A stretch of 64,000 nucleotides of DNA from Lacticigenium naphthae DSM 19658 (GCF_000425865.1 NZ_AUEG01000004.1:1-64000); one strand, 5' to 3'. Shown: positions 23,836 through 33,623, numbered from the stretch's first letter. A program made the numbers and translations. The notes: a model not told the origin generated them from the letters alone.

Positions 23836-25056
23836 TTACAAAGCTGGGTCATGTCTAGATTCTTGGTGAACAGGGTCTTCTGTCATAGTTGGTGGGCGAC
23901 GTGAGAGTATCAACGCACCCAATCCGGTTAGGATTACGATCAGTCCAATGATCCAGTCTAGGATATTGATGAGTGAAAGCAATTCTAAAATGATCAGACC
24001 GACCAGTACAAGGAATACTTCTTTGTCAAAATTCTCTTTGCCGAATAGTCGAAAAATGGAAGCCCCGATATACAGAGCCACAATGATCTTCGAAATATAG
24101 AGAGCGATCCCATAGAGCATCATTAATAGTATACTCATGGGTACCCCGATCAGAGTAATCAACAAGAGCACGATAATAAAGGGGGTGGCAAGAAGTGCTA
24201 CTGCCCCTATCCCTATGGTTTTGAGTGGTTGAGTGCCGATCGGTCTGACTGTGTCTTTCCAAAAATGAGGACTGAACAACTTGATCAAGAACCAGACCAA
24301 GAGAGCGCTGAGAACGCTCCACACAGCAGCCAGCAAAATGAATTCCCATCTTTCTGCTCGATTATAAGTCCATTCCCTGTCCCAGGAATCTCTCTGGGAA
24401 AAAATGGTCTCTCCAGCCACTGTTGCGCTGGGAGATAGTGAAGCTTCGTTGGGACTTTCATATCGGAGATCCCCTTCAATGGAAGCGGAATCTTCTAAAG
24501 TCAACTCTTCACTATTCAGATTTGCGTTTCCACCGATTTCACCATTCAAAGTGAGCGATTGCCCGGCTGCAAACAGATGGCGCGGAACGGATCCTTCAAA
24601 CAGTGCATTCATTCCAGCCACAAACAAATCTCTTCCGACTTGAGCATCTTGTTCGATGGTGACAGTTTCTCCAGCAAAGAAAGCATCGCCATCATTTTGT
24701 CCGCTCAGTTGAATCAGCTGACCAGCTCCATAGATATTGCCGTTGATATCACCTGTGATTTGAACCGTGCTCCCCAAGACGAACAAGGAGCCGTTAATAT
24801 CTCCATTCACCCGTATGAGGTCTCCGGAAACAAAGGTCGTTCCGTCGACCGTTCCATTGATTTCAACCAGGTCACCCGCAAAAAATCCAGGTCCGTCTAC
24901 TGTTGAACCCCGATCTAATGTCTGCATCGTTTGACGGTCAAAGTTAAACCGGTTAGAATATGCCGAAACACTTCCGGCTATGGAGAACAGTCCAATAAGA
25001 AATACGATCAGGACAGAAAGACGCAATCGTTTAGAGCCTTTCTTTTTTCCTTTCAT
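23836..25056 (-). CDS. Bactofilin-like polymer-forming domain protein with C-terminal membrane region
   Basis: A 406-residue protein with a basic N-terminus and signal-type segment (residues about 12-33, ending SVSA). A beta-helical domain rich in repeated short units follows (DGTTFVSGDLIRVNGDINGS and similar, about 50-215). Four hydrophobic segments at about 235-390 come last. The repeat pattern is the bactofilin/polymer-forming type, here predicted outside the membrane. It may organise envelope structures; the role is unproven. GAGGAGG precedes the ATG. It is monocistronic. Confidence 0.85.
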   Translation of the reverse strand: MKGKKKGSKRLRLSVLIVFLIGLFSIAGSVSAYSNRFNFDRQTMQTLDRGSTVDGPGFFAGDLVEINGTVDGTTFVSGDLIRVNGDINGSLFVLGSTVQITGDINGNIYGAGQLIQLSGQNDGDAFFAGETVTIEQDAQVGRDLFVAGMNALFEGSVPRHLFAAGQSLTLNGEIGGNANLNSEELTLEDSASIEGDLRYESPNEASLSPSATVAGETIFSQRDSWDREWTYNRAERWEFILLAAVWSVLSALLVWFLIKLFSPHFWKDTVRPIGTQPLKTIGIGAVALLATPFIIVLLLITLIGVPMSILLMMLYGIALYISKIIVALYIGASIFRLFGKENFDKEVFLVLVGLIILELLSLINILDWIIGLIVILTGLGALILSRRPPTMTEDPVHQESRHDPAL

Positions 25057-25538
25057 CTTTGTTAGCCTCCTCGGTAACTAGTCCATAAGCATCAACAATT
25101 CGGATTTGTATAGAAAGCCACCTCCCAACTGTAATGAACGTGAGCAAATAAGCCGGTTTCAATTGAATTTAGTAAATAGGAAAGGATCATTCGTCTGTAA
25201 AAGGGGGAAAGGGAATGTTTTTAAAAAAAGAGGGGGGTGTGGGGTGATTTTTCATCTTCATTTTATCATGAAAGAATGAAAGAGCGTAATCAAAACAACT
25301 GATCACAAAGAGAAATAGAAACCTAACTATCTTATTAAACCAGTTGGAAAAGGGGAAGAAGGCAGTCGCTCGTTCGTCAACTACTTTCATGCTTACTGGT
25401 CAATACTGAAAGGACGAGCATAAAAAAGACACTGGATCACATTCCCGTCAGAGCGACGCGCGTGATTCAGTGCATGTGTTTTAACGGTAGGTCCCAATTC
25501 GGCTCTTCAATCAACAGTATAGCTGAGTCACATGAATC
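25057..25538. other. Intergenic region with one hairpin
   Basis: These 482 bases show no supported gene. CACTGGATCAC (25430-25440 region) pairs with GTGATTCAGTG near 25466-25476, a terminator-like hairpin for the convergent or minus-strand side, with only a modest T-run. The rest is AT-rich with nothing recognisable. Confidence 0.5.
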
Positions 25539-25979
25539 TTAAAAGACCAACATGTCGTTCTCATCATAATTAAATTCGGGGCCCCAGGCCACTTCAAAAA
25601 CATAGCCATCGGGGTCACTGAAATAGGCGTGATATCCACCCCAGAAAACATCCACCGGTGCCTTTAGAAGAGTTGCGCCCGACTGGATCGCTAAATCAAC
25701 GAGTTCCTTTACGTGCTCTTTTTTTCGTACATTGATTGCAAGCGTCATTCCGCTAAAGCCTTGAGTAACTGCTGGTGGGGCAGTCGCATCGATATCTTTT
25801 CTGAGCTGATCCAGTGGAAACAATTCAAACTTCGTTCCCGTCGTGTTAAAGAAGATCACTGCTGGGGAATCACTCGTTTCTTCCGTTTGAAAACCTAAGC
25901 TATCACGGTAAAAGCGAATGGATGTTGCCATATCTCTAACACCTAAACAAATGAGGTTGATCCGGTTGACAGATTCCAT
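25539..25979 (-). CDS. VOC-family (glyoxalase/bleomycin-resistance fold) protein
   Basis: A 146-residue vicinal-oxygen-chelate protein with two beta-alpha-beta-beta-beta modules. It starts at INLICLGVRDMATSIRFYRDSLGF and ends with the hallmark YFSDPDGYVFEVAW. Members include glyoxalases, antibiotic-binding proteins and dioxygenases; the substrate is not deducible. The ATG at 25979 follows AAGGAG with 10 bases, while a GTG at 25988 would be too close. It is monocistronic. Confidence 0.88.
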   Translation of the reverse strand: MESVNRINLICLGVRDMATSIRFYRDSLGFQTEETSDSPAVIFFNTTGTKFELFPLDQLRKDIDATAPPAVTQGFSGMTLAINVRKKEHVKELVDLAIQSGATLLKAPVDVFWGGYHAYFSDPDGYVFEVAWGPEFNYDENDMLVF

Positions 25980-26230
25980 ATTGTTCACGCTCCTTATAAT
26001 TGATCACTACACAAAGCTATTGTCGTTTACATCCGCATTACGGGTTCTTTTTCAGCGACTTTAGTTTACCAAATCAGGCTATGCAAGTGAAATTTTTGCT
26101 CCTATTGAATAGCAGTATTTCAGAAGGGCATCCTCGCCACTAGTATAGAAAGGCAAATTCGATTCTGCCTTTGTGCTTGTTCTCACAGTGTAGTAGAATA
26201 GAATAAACTATACATTAAAGGAGATCACCG

Positions 26231-26731
26231 ATGGACTATCCCTTATTAAAAAATCAATTACCAGAATCGATCAAGTCAGTTTGGAAAAAAACCAGTTTGA
26301 TTACTTTTATTATTTTTATGTTGGCTGGAATAGGTGTGATTGGTGGACTTACATATTTTGACGTGGTAAATGACATGTGGAAGCTGATAGGCGGTGGGTA
26401 CTTCGCTTTGATAGTTCTTTTCTATCTATTGAATTTCTTCTTGATCCGTTACCGCTACGAGTATTTTCGTTACGAAATAACTTCTACAGAAGTTGTTTTT
26501 CAACAAGGGTTTATTTTCCGCTCGATAACGTACGTCCCTTTTTCCCGCATTCAACATATCGAAACGGAACAAGGTCCGTTTCTAAGACGAGAGAAATTGA
26601 TGGAGTTAGTGATCCACACGGCCGCTACCAATCATCATATTGCCGGACTGGCCATGGATGAAGCACAACTATTGCGCCAGAATTTATTGGTGAAAGTAGA
26701 GGAGACTGGTGCCAATGAATACGGAGCGTAA
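26231..26731 (+). CDS. PH-domain membrane protein, YdbS-like
   Basis: A 166-residue protein with two hydrophobic segments (about 22-45 and 52-73) followed by a bacterial PH domain (bPH2; FRSITYVPFSRIQHIETEQG). It is the smaller partner of the YdbS/YdbT pair known in bacilli. The partner gene overlaps its end. These pairs have been linked to resistance against membrane-active or LCI-type peptides in B. subtilis relatives, but no role is shown here. The ATG follows AAAGGAG. Confidence 0.88.
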   Translation: MDYPLLKNQLPESIKSVWKKTSLITFIIFMLAGIGVIGGLTYFDVVNDMWKLIGGGYFALIVLFYLLNFFLIRYRYEYFRYEITSTEVVFQQGFIFRSITYVPFSRIQHIETEQGPFLRREKLMELVIHTAATNHHIAGLAMDEAQLLRQNLLVKVEETGANEYGA

Positions 26732-28151
26732 AAAATTCCATCCAGCTGTCATTTTCGTCCATTTCATTCGAGAAATACGGAGTTGGCTGTTTCTGATTTT
26801 TATTTTATTTATTGATACTGACGGGAGCGGATTGTTTGCTAGTCTAGGGTTAGTCGCGCTTTTTCTGTTTGTTTTCGCCAAAAGTTTGATCAAGTATTTC
26901 TCGCAAACTTATCAGGTGACGGCCGATAAGATCGTTGTCTATCGCGGGATTTTCAATAAAAGAGAAACCGATATCGTCTACGATCGCATCCAAACCATCA
27001 AACAACGGCAATGGTTTTTCTTTAAACCATTTAACATCATCGAAATCTTGATCGAAACCGCCAGTAGTTCACCTGGAGAAGCTGAAGCTTCATTGACGGC
27101 AGTCGATCAATCATTAATCGAAACGATTGAACAATTCAGAAATCAGACGACTACCAGCTATGAAAATGCGGACCGGCCTTCTGATCATAGCCAGACCAGG
27201 TTTCATTTGACCAACAGAGAAATCGGCTTGTATGCTTTGACGGATGTGACGGCTATTTTTGTACTGGTCACGCTGTTTACTTTTGCGTTGGAATGGTTGC
27301 CAGATAGCATTTTTGCTCAAATCGACTCGGTCCTAGCGTATTTTCAAGGGATGATGCTCCTGATCTTGCTGGCTGTCGGGGTCGCTGCTATCGGGGCTTT
27401 GTCGGTGCTGAAAAACTTTGTGTTGTTTTACAATTTCCAAGCGTCACAAGAAGAGGAAACAATCACTCTAGAATACGGATTGTTTGAACGAAAAACTCAA
27501 AAGATCCCATTGAATAAAATCCAGGGGATCCGCATTCGCAAACAAGTCATCCGAAATATATTCCACCGATCATCTGTGGAACTGTTGATCATGGGCGGGC
27601 AGGAAAAAGAAGACGGAGGAATGAACATCCGGAAAGTATTTTTATTCCCGCTGATTCACAATGACAGTGTATATACTCAATTGAACAACTTTCTGCCGAC
27701 AATCCCCATCCAAGAACCACGCATCCAAGCGGTGTCAAAAGGCAACAGCTGGTATTTCTGGCGTTGGACACTGCTCAGCGGCATCCCGTTGGTCGTTGGG
27801 TCCTTTTTCTGGGAGAAATGGGTAGCGGCCGGGCTCGTCTTTGTGCTTTTCATCGCTATTGGAGTCGGATGGAAGATGAGTCGCGCGCAAGGGTTCAGCA
27901 TAAATGAGAATATTCTCTGTCTGCAACAATTCCAGGGACTTTCAACCGTTCAATTGTTTATCGCCCAGAAGAATATTCAATCGTTTACGCAGTCGACTAC
28001 GTTCTGGCTCGTGAAAAAAGGTCTCGGACATATGACCATTTCATTTAAAGAAGGCGAGCTGCCCGCGGAATTCAAACTCCGCTTTATTTCACAAAACGAT
28101 TCTGCACACATCTATGAAAAATTCTGGAAACAGACACGGTCAACAGACTAG
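26715..28151 (+). CDS. PH-domain membrane protein, YdbT-like
   Basis: A protein of about 478 residues with several membrane segments and three bPH2-type domains (for example IVVYRGIFNKRETDIVYDRI and GLFERKTQKIPLNKIQGIRI). The start is ATG 26715 with GAGGAG 10 bases upstream; a GTG at 26709 is also possible. It overlaps the YdbS-like gene, so the two are translated together. The function is unknown beyond the family pairing. Confidence 0.88.
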   Translation: MNTERKKFHPAVIFVHFIREIRSWLFLIFILFIDTDGSGLFASLGLVALFLFVFAKSLIKYFSQTYQVTADKIVVYRGIFNKRETDIVYDRIQTIKQRQWFFFKPFNIIEILIETASSSPGEAEASLTAVDQSLIETIEQFRNQTTTSYENADRPSDHSQTRFHLTNREIGLYALTDVTAIFVLVTLFTFALEWLPDSIFAQIDSVLAYFQGMMLLILLAVGVAAIGALSVLKNFVLFYNFQASQEEETITLEYGLFERKTQKIPLNKIQGIRIRKQVIRNIFHRSSVELLIMGGQEKEDGGMNIRKVFLFPLIHNDSVYTQLNNFLPTIPIQEPRIQAVSKGNSWYFWRWTLLSGIPLVVGSFFWEKWVAAGLVFVLFIAIGVGWKMSRAQGFSINENILCLQQFQGLSTVQLFIAQKNIQSFTQSTTFWLVKKGLGHMTISFKEGELPAEFKLRFISQNDSAHIYEKFWKQTRSTD

Positions 28152-28482
28152 ATACAAGACAAGGTGTTTTCACTCTCCTGGACGACAACGAGAGTGAAGA
28201 GGCTGTTCAATACATCCGGAATGGGTACACTGATAGTTACTTACAACAGTAAGATTTACTTTGAGTTGTACCATTTTTTATAGGTAAGAATAAAGGCTCC
28301 TTTGCGGTTAAAAGATCCTACCGACTGATTTCAGCGTGCAGATACTTAAAGGGAGCGAATGTTTTCAAATTGGGTTGGCTACTTTCTTTCTGCCGGATCC
28401 AAAAACAGAAGAGCGCAGCTTGGTAGAGTTTTAAAAAAACAAGCGTATATCCGCACACAAAATTCGCTAGGAGGAATGAGAA
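28152..28482. other. Intergenic region, little to see
   Basis: These 331 bases hold no supported gene. One hairpin is present, TTCACTCTC...GAGAGTGAA near 28168-28200, without a T-run. The ribosome site AGGAGG for the next gene is at the end. Confidence 0.5.
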
Positions 28483-29229
28483 ATGAAATTATTAATTCGT
28501 GCAGACGATTTGGGGTATTCTGAAGGGATCAATTATGGCATCGAAAAAGCAGTGAAGGAAGGCATCGTTGCTAACGTGGGCATTATGGTCAATATGCCTG
28601 CAGTGGCGCATGGGATAAAGTTATTGAAAAATGAACCCATCTGTTTTGGGTGTCATGTGACGATCTGTGCCGGGAAACCAGTGACGGATCCCACTAAGAT
28701 ACCAAGCTTGACAACGGATAAAGGAGAATTTAAAGCATCCAAGGTGTACCGGGGATCTGCTGATGATTTCGTCGTTTTTGAAGAAGCATTAATAGAAGTG
28801 GAAGCTCAATTTGACCGCTTTGTAGAATTAATGGGGAGAAAACCTGATTATATGGATGTTCATGCACTAGGCAATCCGACTCTCTTAAAAGCAATCAAAC
28901 AGATAGCTGATAAATATGGAGTGACGTATTCCGGATTTCCTATCGGTCACTATCCTTTAAAAGTGAACGGAACAAATGTCTACATGTCTATGGATAGCAG
29001 TAAACCAGATTATGATCCCTATAGAAGCTTAAAGGAAATAGTGGAACAGCCTCATGAAGACGGAGTAGATATGCTGATCCTTCACCCAGGGTATTTGGAT
29101 GCACCTATTTTGAAAGGATCCAGCCTCACCACTTCACGTCCACAAGAAGTCGAGCTGGCCATCGATCCGGTAGTGAAAGAGTGGTTTAGAGAGTACGATG
29201 TGGAATTGATCGACTATCGGGATCTTTAA
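28483..29229 (+). CDS. YdjC/ChbG-family carbohydrate deacetylase
   Basis: A 248-residue protein of the YdjC/ChbG family, which removes N-acetyl groups from chito-oligosaccharides and related sugars. The metal motif starts at RADDLG (Asp8-Asp9); other signatures are CFGCHVT, MDVHALGNP and ILHPGYLD. AGGAGG precedes the ATG. The locus has no chitin or cellobiose PTS nearby, so the substrate is open. A small membrane protein gene follows. Confidence 0.88.
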   Translation: MKLLIRADDLGYSEGINYGIEKAVKEGIVANVGIMVNMPAVAHGIKLLKNEPICFGCHVTICAGKPVTDPTKIPSLTTDKGEFKASKVYRGSADDFVVFEEALIEVEAQFDRFVELMGRKPDYMDVHALGNPTLLKAIKQIADKYGVTYSGFPIGHYPLKVNGTNVYMSMDSSKPDYDPYRSLKEIVEQPHEDGVDMLILHPGYLDAPILKGSSLTTSRPQEVELAIDPVVKEWFREYDVELIDYRDL

Positions 29230-29287
29230 CTGAACGCAAAAAAGAGTGCATGGGCAGAGTTCATTTTGAGGAAAGGGGAATGTGACC

Positions 29288-29503
29288 ATGGAATTATTGC
29301 AAATAGAAAATTTTTTAAATCTGAGAGGGTTAGTGTTAGTCCTATTGGCAATAATTTTTTTACTTTCAGTGCTCCTAATGATCAGCGGAGTGAAAATAAA
29401 AAATGAAAGAGTAAAAGGAGTCAGTATTTTTTTCGGAGGGGTTCTGGGTCTCACAGCGATCCTATTGTTTATTTTCACTTTCATATTTGGCTTCAACTCA
29501 TGA
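29288..29503 (+). CDS. Small two-segment membrane protein
   Basis: A 71-residue protein with two hydrophobic helices (about 14-36 and 44-69) separated by a short Lys-rich loop. The ATG at 29288 has GGAAAGGGG upstream; a GTG two codons earlier is less likely. It follows the deacetylase by 58 bases and ends before a hairpin. I do not recognise a family. Confidence 0.6.
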   Translation: MELLQIENFLNLRGLVLVLLAIIFLLSVLLMISGVKIKNERVKGVSIFFGGVLGLTAILLFIFTFIFGFNS

Positions 29504-29586
29504 CGACTGGTTTCTTAAACTGAGCAGGTCTGAAAAGGATCAGTACATATTCTATTGAACTTGAGAAGTTTAGACCGTTTAATTGA

Positions 29587-29623
29587 AAACTCCTGCAGTT
29601 CCGGTGGGAATCTGCAGGAGTTT
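29587..29623. terminator. Bidirectional terminator-like hairpin
   Basis: A 12-bp perfect stem AAACTCCTGCAG / CTGCAGGAGTTT lies between the small membrane protein and the convergent NERD gene. T-runs are short. Confidence 0.7.
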
Positions 29624-29786
29624 ATTCAAAACAGAAACGGACTTCTATAGATAACTAGTAAGCGTAAAAAGTATTCAGGGGGATCACGAAAACTTCTTAT
29701 GCTATGGGCACATGTGCAATCTTTTTTGAAGATGAAATTTTTCGTAGGCGAAAAATGACCGCTTGATTAGAGAAAGAATGGGGAAT

Positions 29787-30692
29787 TCAACTATAATAGG
29801 AACCACGACCAATGATATGCATGTGATAGTTGTTTTTCAACACATCTCTTATTCTCGATTTAGAATAACTCCCCCCACACCACTCATAGATAAACTGTTT
29901 CGTAAGGATAAGCTCTGGAAACAAGAGACGAAATTCTTTTATACTTCGATGAATGGCCTCAGCAGTTTTTTCTTGGTGCCCACATTCAGAGCATAGACAA
30001 AATTGTCGTGAACCACTGTGTTGAAATGAGAAGCATTTAGGACACAAGATCCCTTTCTGCAGCTGATCGAAGGTATACTCCGGTAGATTAGGCGGACGAA
30101 AATTGTGGTCATGTAGTCTGAGCAGTTTATCAGCTATCTTTTTGATTTGGTCAGTAACTGATGGTGTTTTTTTTACCAAATCATGAAAATGATTTGGTAG
30201 TTGTCCGAGAAAGAGAACCGACTGATTTAATGGCAACGAGTAAATATAAAAATCAGTGTTGATATAAACCACATAGGAAGTAATTTCGGTCTGGTGACCG
30301 AAATTCAACAGCAGGTTATATAAATAAGCTCTTTTCCGGTTGGCTTGAGCTAATGGATCCTGCAATGCGTGACCCGATTCTGAAAACAGTGAACCGTTTC
30401 TATGATGATACGTACCGGTATAGTTCTTCACTTCATATAGATAAATATGGTCAGCTGTAATAAGCAGGGAATCTATTTGATACTGTGTATCTCGGGTACT
30501 GATCAGCAGGTCATTTATAATTAGACCAGGTAGTTGAGCCTCTTTCATATAGTCGTCGAATACTTGCTCACCAGCAAAACCCTTGACCTGATTCTTATAC
30601 TGATTTTTTTCATTAAATGAAAGGTTCATACGGTAATTCAACGATTCCAGCAACAGGTAACTTATCGATTTCGTTCGTTCTTTTAGTATCAT
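29787..30692 (-). CDS. NERD-domain protein (nuclease-related)
   Basis: A 301-residue protein with an N-terminal NERD domain (about residues 38-150): GEQVFDDYM, the IDSLLIT segment and YEVKNYTGTY carry the Asp...Glu-x-Lys pattern of a restriction-endonuclease-like fold. Downstream a zinc-ribbon-like CPKC...CSEC pair sits at about 218-237, and then a variable C-terminus. NERD proteins are often linked to DNA processing or defence, but the role is unknown. Its promoter side abuts the tandem hairpin array at 30744. Confidence 0.82.
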   Translation of the reverse strand: MILKERTKSISYLLLESLNYRMNLSFNEKNQYKNQVKGFAGEQVFDDYMKEAQLPGLIINDLLISTRDTQYQIDSLLITADHIYLYEVKNYTGTYHHRNGSLFSESGHALQDPLAQANRKRAYLYNLLLNFGHQTEITSYVVYINTDFYIYSLPLNQSVLFLGQLPNHFHDLVKKTPSVTDQIKKIADKLLRLHDHNFRPPNLPEYTFDQLQKGILCPKCFSFQHSGSRQFCLCSECGHQEKTAEAIHRSIKEFRLLFPELILTKQFIYEWCGGSYSKSRIRDVLKNNYHMHIIGRGSYYS

Positions 30693-31516
30693 TCAGATAT
30701 ATACTCCTTCTTTGTTGTTTCTACATACTTTATATACGAAAAACGAGAGAAGTTTTACTGAATTTGAGGAAAACTTCTTTCGATTCCGGAGAAACGAAAG
30801 AAGTTTGCAGGAAAAATCAAGAAACTTCTTTAGATACCTGTGTGATCGAAAGAAGTTTCAGCGCTTATAAGCAAAACTTCTTTCGTTAAACCAACTGGAC
30901 TCATAAAAATCAGTTTATTTTGTCAGAACACTGACAAAATTTCCGACTTTATCTACAAAAATACTACAATCTGCTTTGTTAAACGAAAAACGAGAGAAGT
31001 TTTGGTGAATTTGAGGAAAACTTCTTTCGATTCCGGAGAAACGAAAGAAGTTTGCAGGAAAAATCAAGAAACTTCTTTAGATACCTGTGTGATCGAAAGA
31101 AGTTTCAGCGCTTATAAGCAAAACTTCTTTCGTTAAACCAACTGGACTCATAAAAATCAGTTTATTTTGTCAGAACACTGACAAAATTTCCGACTTTATC
31201 TACAAAAATACTACAATCTGCTTTGTTAAACGAAAAACGAGAGAAGTTTTGGTGAATTTGAGGAAAACTTCTTTCGATTCCGGAGAAACGAAAGAAGTTC
31301 GCAGGAAAAATCAAGAAACTTCTTTAGATACCTGTGTGATCGAAAGAAGTTTCAGCACTTATAAGCAAAACTTCTTTCGTTAAACCAACTGGGCTGATAA
31401 AAATCGGTTTATTTTGTCAGAACACTGACAAAATTTCCGACTTTGATTCTCATTGCTGCGATTTTTCATTATACTGGATAGAGAAAACTTTTTTAGACAG
31501 GGGAGGGAACGGACTA
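30693..31516. other. Intergenic region occupied by a tandem hairpin array
   Basis: Between the divergent NERD and amidase genes, 824 bases contain no credible gene. Most of it is the three-copy array at 30744-31444. The ends carry the NERD leader (30693-30743) and the amidase promoter area (31445-31516). Confidence 0.8.
30744..31444. repeat. Three tandem near-identical copies, 247-bp period, four hairpins each
   Basis: Copies begin at 30744, 30991 and 31238 (CGAGAGAAGTTTT...). A roughly 207-bp core is present three times, joined by a 40-bp linker that is absent after copy 3. Each core has three hairpins built from AGAAGTTT/AAACTTCT arms, the third with the perfect 12-bp arms CGAAAGAAGTTT/AAACTTCTTTCG and an inner GCTTATAAGC. 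A fourth hairpin, ATTTTGTCAG/CTGACAAAAT, closes the core. Copies differ at only a few bases. Confidence 0.95.
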
Positions 31517-32980
31517 ATGGGTTCTGCTGATGAAGATTACATACAGGGACAAATTGCTAAACAGTACAGAAATCCGAAAGCATCTTCCGTCAAAGTTTCG
31601 TTGGAGTATGAACCGTTTGCTGTAGAGGAAGATTTAATGAGTGAAGTGGTATCCAGCGATATTGAAAAGCTACAAAAAATGGTGCGAGACGGCCAAGTGT
31701 CTTATGCTGATATCGTCATGTGTTTCTGGAACCAGATTTTAAAAGACAAGGGATACAATGCCGTAATTTCTTTAGATGAAACAGTGATCGAAGAGGCTGA
31801 ATCATTGGCCTATGCTGATACACATGATTTACTGTACGGGATGCCAGTCTTAGTCAAAGATAATATTGCAACAAAAAACTTGCCGACGACGGCAGGTGCT
31901 GCTGTATTAAAAGATTTTCAACCGAAGCAAGATGCAGAAATCATTAAACGATTGAAAGAAAAAGGGGCATTGATCTTAGGGAAAACCAATTTATCTGAGT
32001 GGGCGAACTTTATGTCGACAGACAGTTCGAACGGGTATTCTGCTATTGGAAGCCAGACAAAAAATGCACACGGTGAATTTGATGTCGGTGGGTCGAGTGC
32101 AGGCAGTTCGGTCGCTGCAGCGTTCGGTTTTGCACCAGTGACGATCGGATCGGAAACATCCGGCTCCATTATTTATCCTGCCAGTCAAAACGGTGTCGTG
32201 GGGCTAAAACCAACGCTGGGGATAGTGTCGCAGGACGGCATCATTCCCATCTCGAAAACACACGATACGGCTGGACCGATTGCGCGAACGGTCAAAGATA
32301 CGTATGTGCTCTTTAAAGCGATGGCAGATGTGAAAGAGTCAGCCAAATGGGACAAAACAAGTTTGTCCGGGATCAAAGTGGGAATACTGACCAATCAGGC
32401 AGTCCAAGACGTGTACCGCGCTGAAGACGGGGAGATAGTGTCGCGTGCAGAAGAAGAATTGAGAAATGCGGGAGCCATATGTACGCACATTTCAGTGGAT
32501 GCTGCAGCCTTTACTGTGGATTACCTCAGTATCTTGAAGCATGAGTTTCATTCGGGTATCCAGTCTTATTTCCGATCATACGGAAAAAACGGGTTGACGC
32601 TGGACAACATTTTTGCATTCAATGAACAAAAGAAGGCCGACTTTGCCCCTTACAATCAGGAATTGATTCGTCAGTCGCTAGAAGAACAGTATCCAAAAAA
32701 AGCCATAATAGAAGCCAGTAAATGGAATCAGGCGACAGCACGCAAAGCGCTAGATCAGGCATTTGAAACGGTAGATGTACTGGTCACTCTCAGTAACTAT
32801 GCAACGGTCCTTTACGCGGCCGCCGGTTATCCGGCAGTGACCATTCCCGGTCAGAAAAGAGCTTCAGGAGAGCCGGTAGGCGTTACCTTTATCGGAAAAA
32901 ATATGCAGGACGTCCAGCTGTTTGAGTGGGCCTATGCTTATGAGAATCAGGTAAAAGAGCAGTCAAAACACAAAGGGTAG
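31517..32980 (+). CDS. Amidase-signature family protein (GatA-like)
   Basis: A 487-residue amidase-signature hydrolase. The Ser-cisSer-Lys triad motifs are present: Lys in VLVKDNIATKN (about 113-123), the serine-rich GGSSAGSS (about 193-200), and the nucleophile region ETSGSIIYPAS (about 214-224). It is probably a stand-alone amidase, because no gatB or gatC is nearby. The GGGGAGGG site precedes the ATG. The substrate is unknown. The gene is on the right edge of the hairpin array. Confidence 0.88.
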   Translation: MGSADEDYIQGQIAKQYRNPKASSVKVSLEYEPFAVEEDLMSEVVSSDIEKLQKMVRDGQVSYADIVMCFWNQILKDKGYNAVISLDETVIEEAESLAYADTHDLLYGMPVLVKDNIATKNLPTTAGAAVLKDFQPKQDAEIIKRLKEKGALILGKTNLSEWANFMSTDSSNGYSAIGSQTKNAHGEFDVGGSSAGSSVAAAFGFAPVTIGSETSGSIIYPASQNGVVGLKPTLGIVSQDGIIPISKTHDTAGPIARTVKDTYVLFKAMADVKESAKWDKTSLSGIKVGILTNQAVQDVYRAEDGEIVSRAEEELRNAGAICTHISVDAAAFTVDYLSILKHEFHSGIQSYFRSYGKNGLTLDNIFAFNEQKKADFAPYNQELIRQSLEEQYPKKAIIEASKWNQATARKALDQAFETVDVLVTLSNYATVLYAAAGYPAVTIPGQKRASGEPVGVTFIGKNMQDVQLFEWAYAYENQVKEQSKHKG

Positions 32981-33224
32981 AATATTGTGTACAGTATAAA
33001 AATAGGAAGACTCTTTAAAACCGGCAGTCCGTGCAAATGTAACAATAGGTGAGTGATTCATTTTATTTCTACCTTCTCCAAATGAATAGTGCCTAGGCGA
33101 TGCTGATTTTTGCTGAATGTGCATTGATCAACTGCTATTGCAACTGCAGGTTGACGAAAAGCAAACGTGAGTGGGTAGTGTTTCAACTGGGCGTACCCTA
33201 TCATTTTAAGTGAGGTGAGGAAAA

Positions 33225-33623
33225 ATGGAGTTTTCTGAAAAATTGAGATCGTTGCGCAAAGAAAAAGGCTTATCCCAGGAGAAACTGGCAGAACGGTTGA
33301 CTGTAACGCGGCAATCCGTTTCGAAATGGGAATCGGGCCAGGCATTCCCTGAAATTGAAAAGCTGATCAAAATAAGTGACCTGTTTGGAGTTTCTCTGGA
33401 TGAGTTGATAAAGGATAGAAAGACACGTGCTGATCCAATCGAGATAGAAGAAATAGAGGAAGATGACGAAGAGATGGATGAGTATCTCATTGTTGGAGGC
33501 TTCATTATCGGGATAGGCATCGGACTGCTGACAGGTAACTTCCTGTTAGGTTCAGTCGGTGGGTTTATAGGGTTGGGATTGCCTTACGTCATAAAAGGTG
33601 TAAAGGGCAGAAGCAAAACTTAA
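33225..33623 (+). CDS. XRE-family HTH regulator with C-terminal membrane segment
   Basis: A 132-residue protein. The N-terminal XRE helix-turn-helix spans about 5-60 (LSQEKLAERLTVTRQSVSKW). An acidic linker (about 72-88) and a Gly-rich hydrophobic stretch (about 90-125) follow, the latter likely two helices with glycine-zipper spacing. A membrane-tethered regulator is implied. GAGGTGAGG precedes the ATG. It heads a small cluster of unknown genes. Confidence 0.85.
   Translation: MEFSEKLRSLRKEKGLSQEKLAERLTVTRQSVSKWESGQAFPEIEKLIKISDLFGVSLDELIKDRKTRADPIEIEEIEEDDEEMDEYLIVGGFIIGIGIGLLTGNFLLGSVGGFIGLGLPYVIKGVKGRSKT

Noticed and set aside
25187-25390. 67-codon minus-strand frame in the gap before the bactofilin-like gene
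   Set aside because: No ribosome site, odd Phe/Pro-rich composition and no recognisable motif.
30617-30889. 90-codon plus-strand frame across the NERD start and first hairpin unit
   Set aside because: It runs antisense into the NERD gene and through a repeat; composition follows the hairpins.
30744-31444. CRISPR-like array
   Set aside because: The period of 247 bp, long identical units and absence of variable spacers rule it out.
33058-33204. 47-codon minus-strand tail frame before the XRE gene (reads GYAQLKHYPLTFAFRQP)
   Set aside because: It looks somewhat protein-like but has no ribosome site and no known relatives I recall; not enough support.
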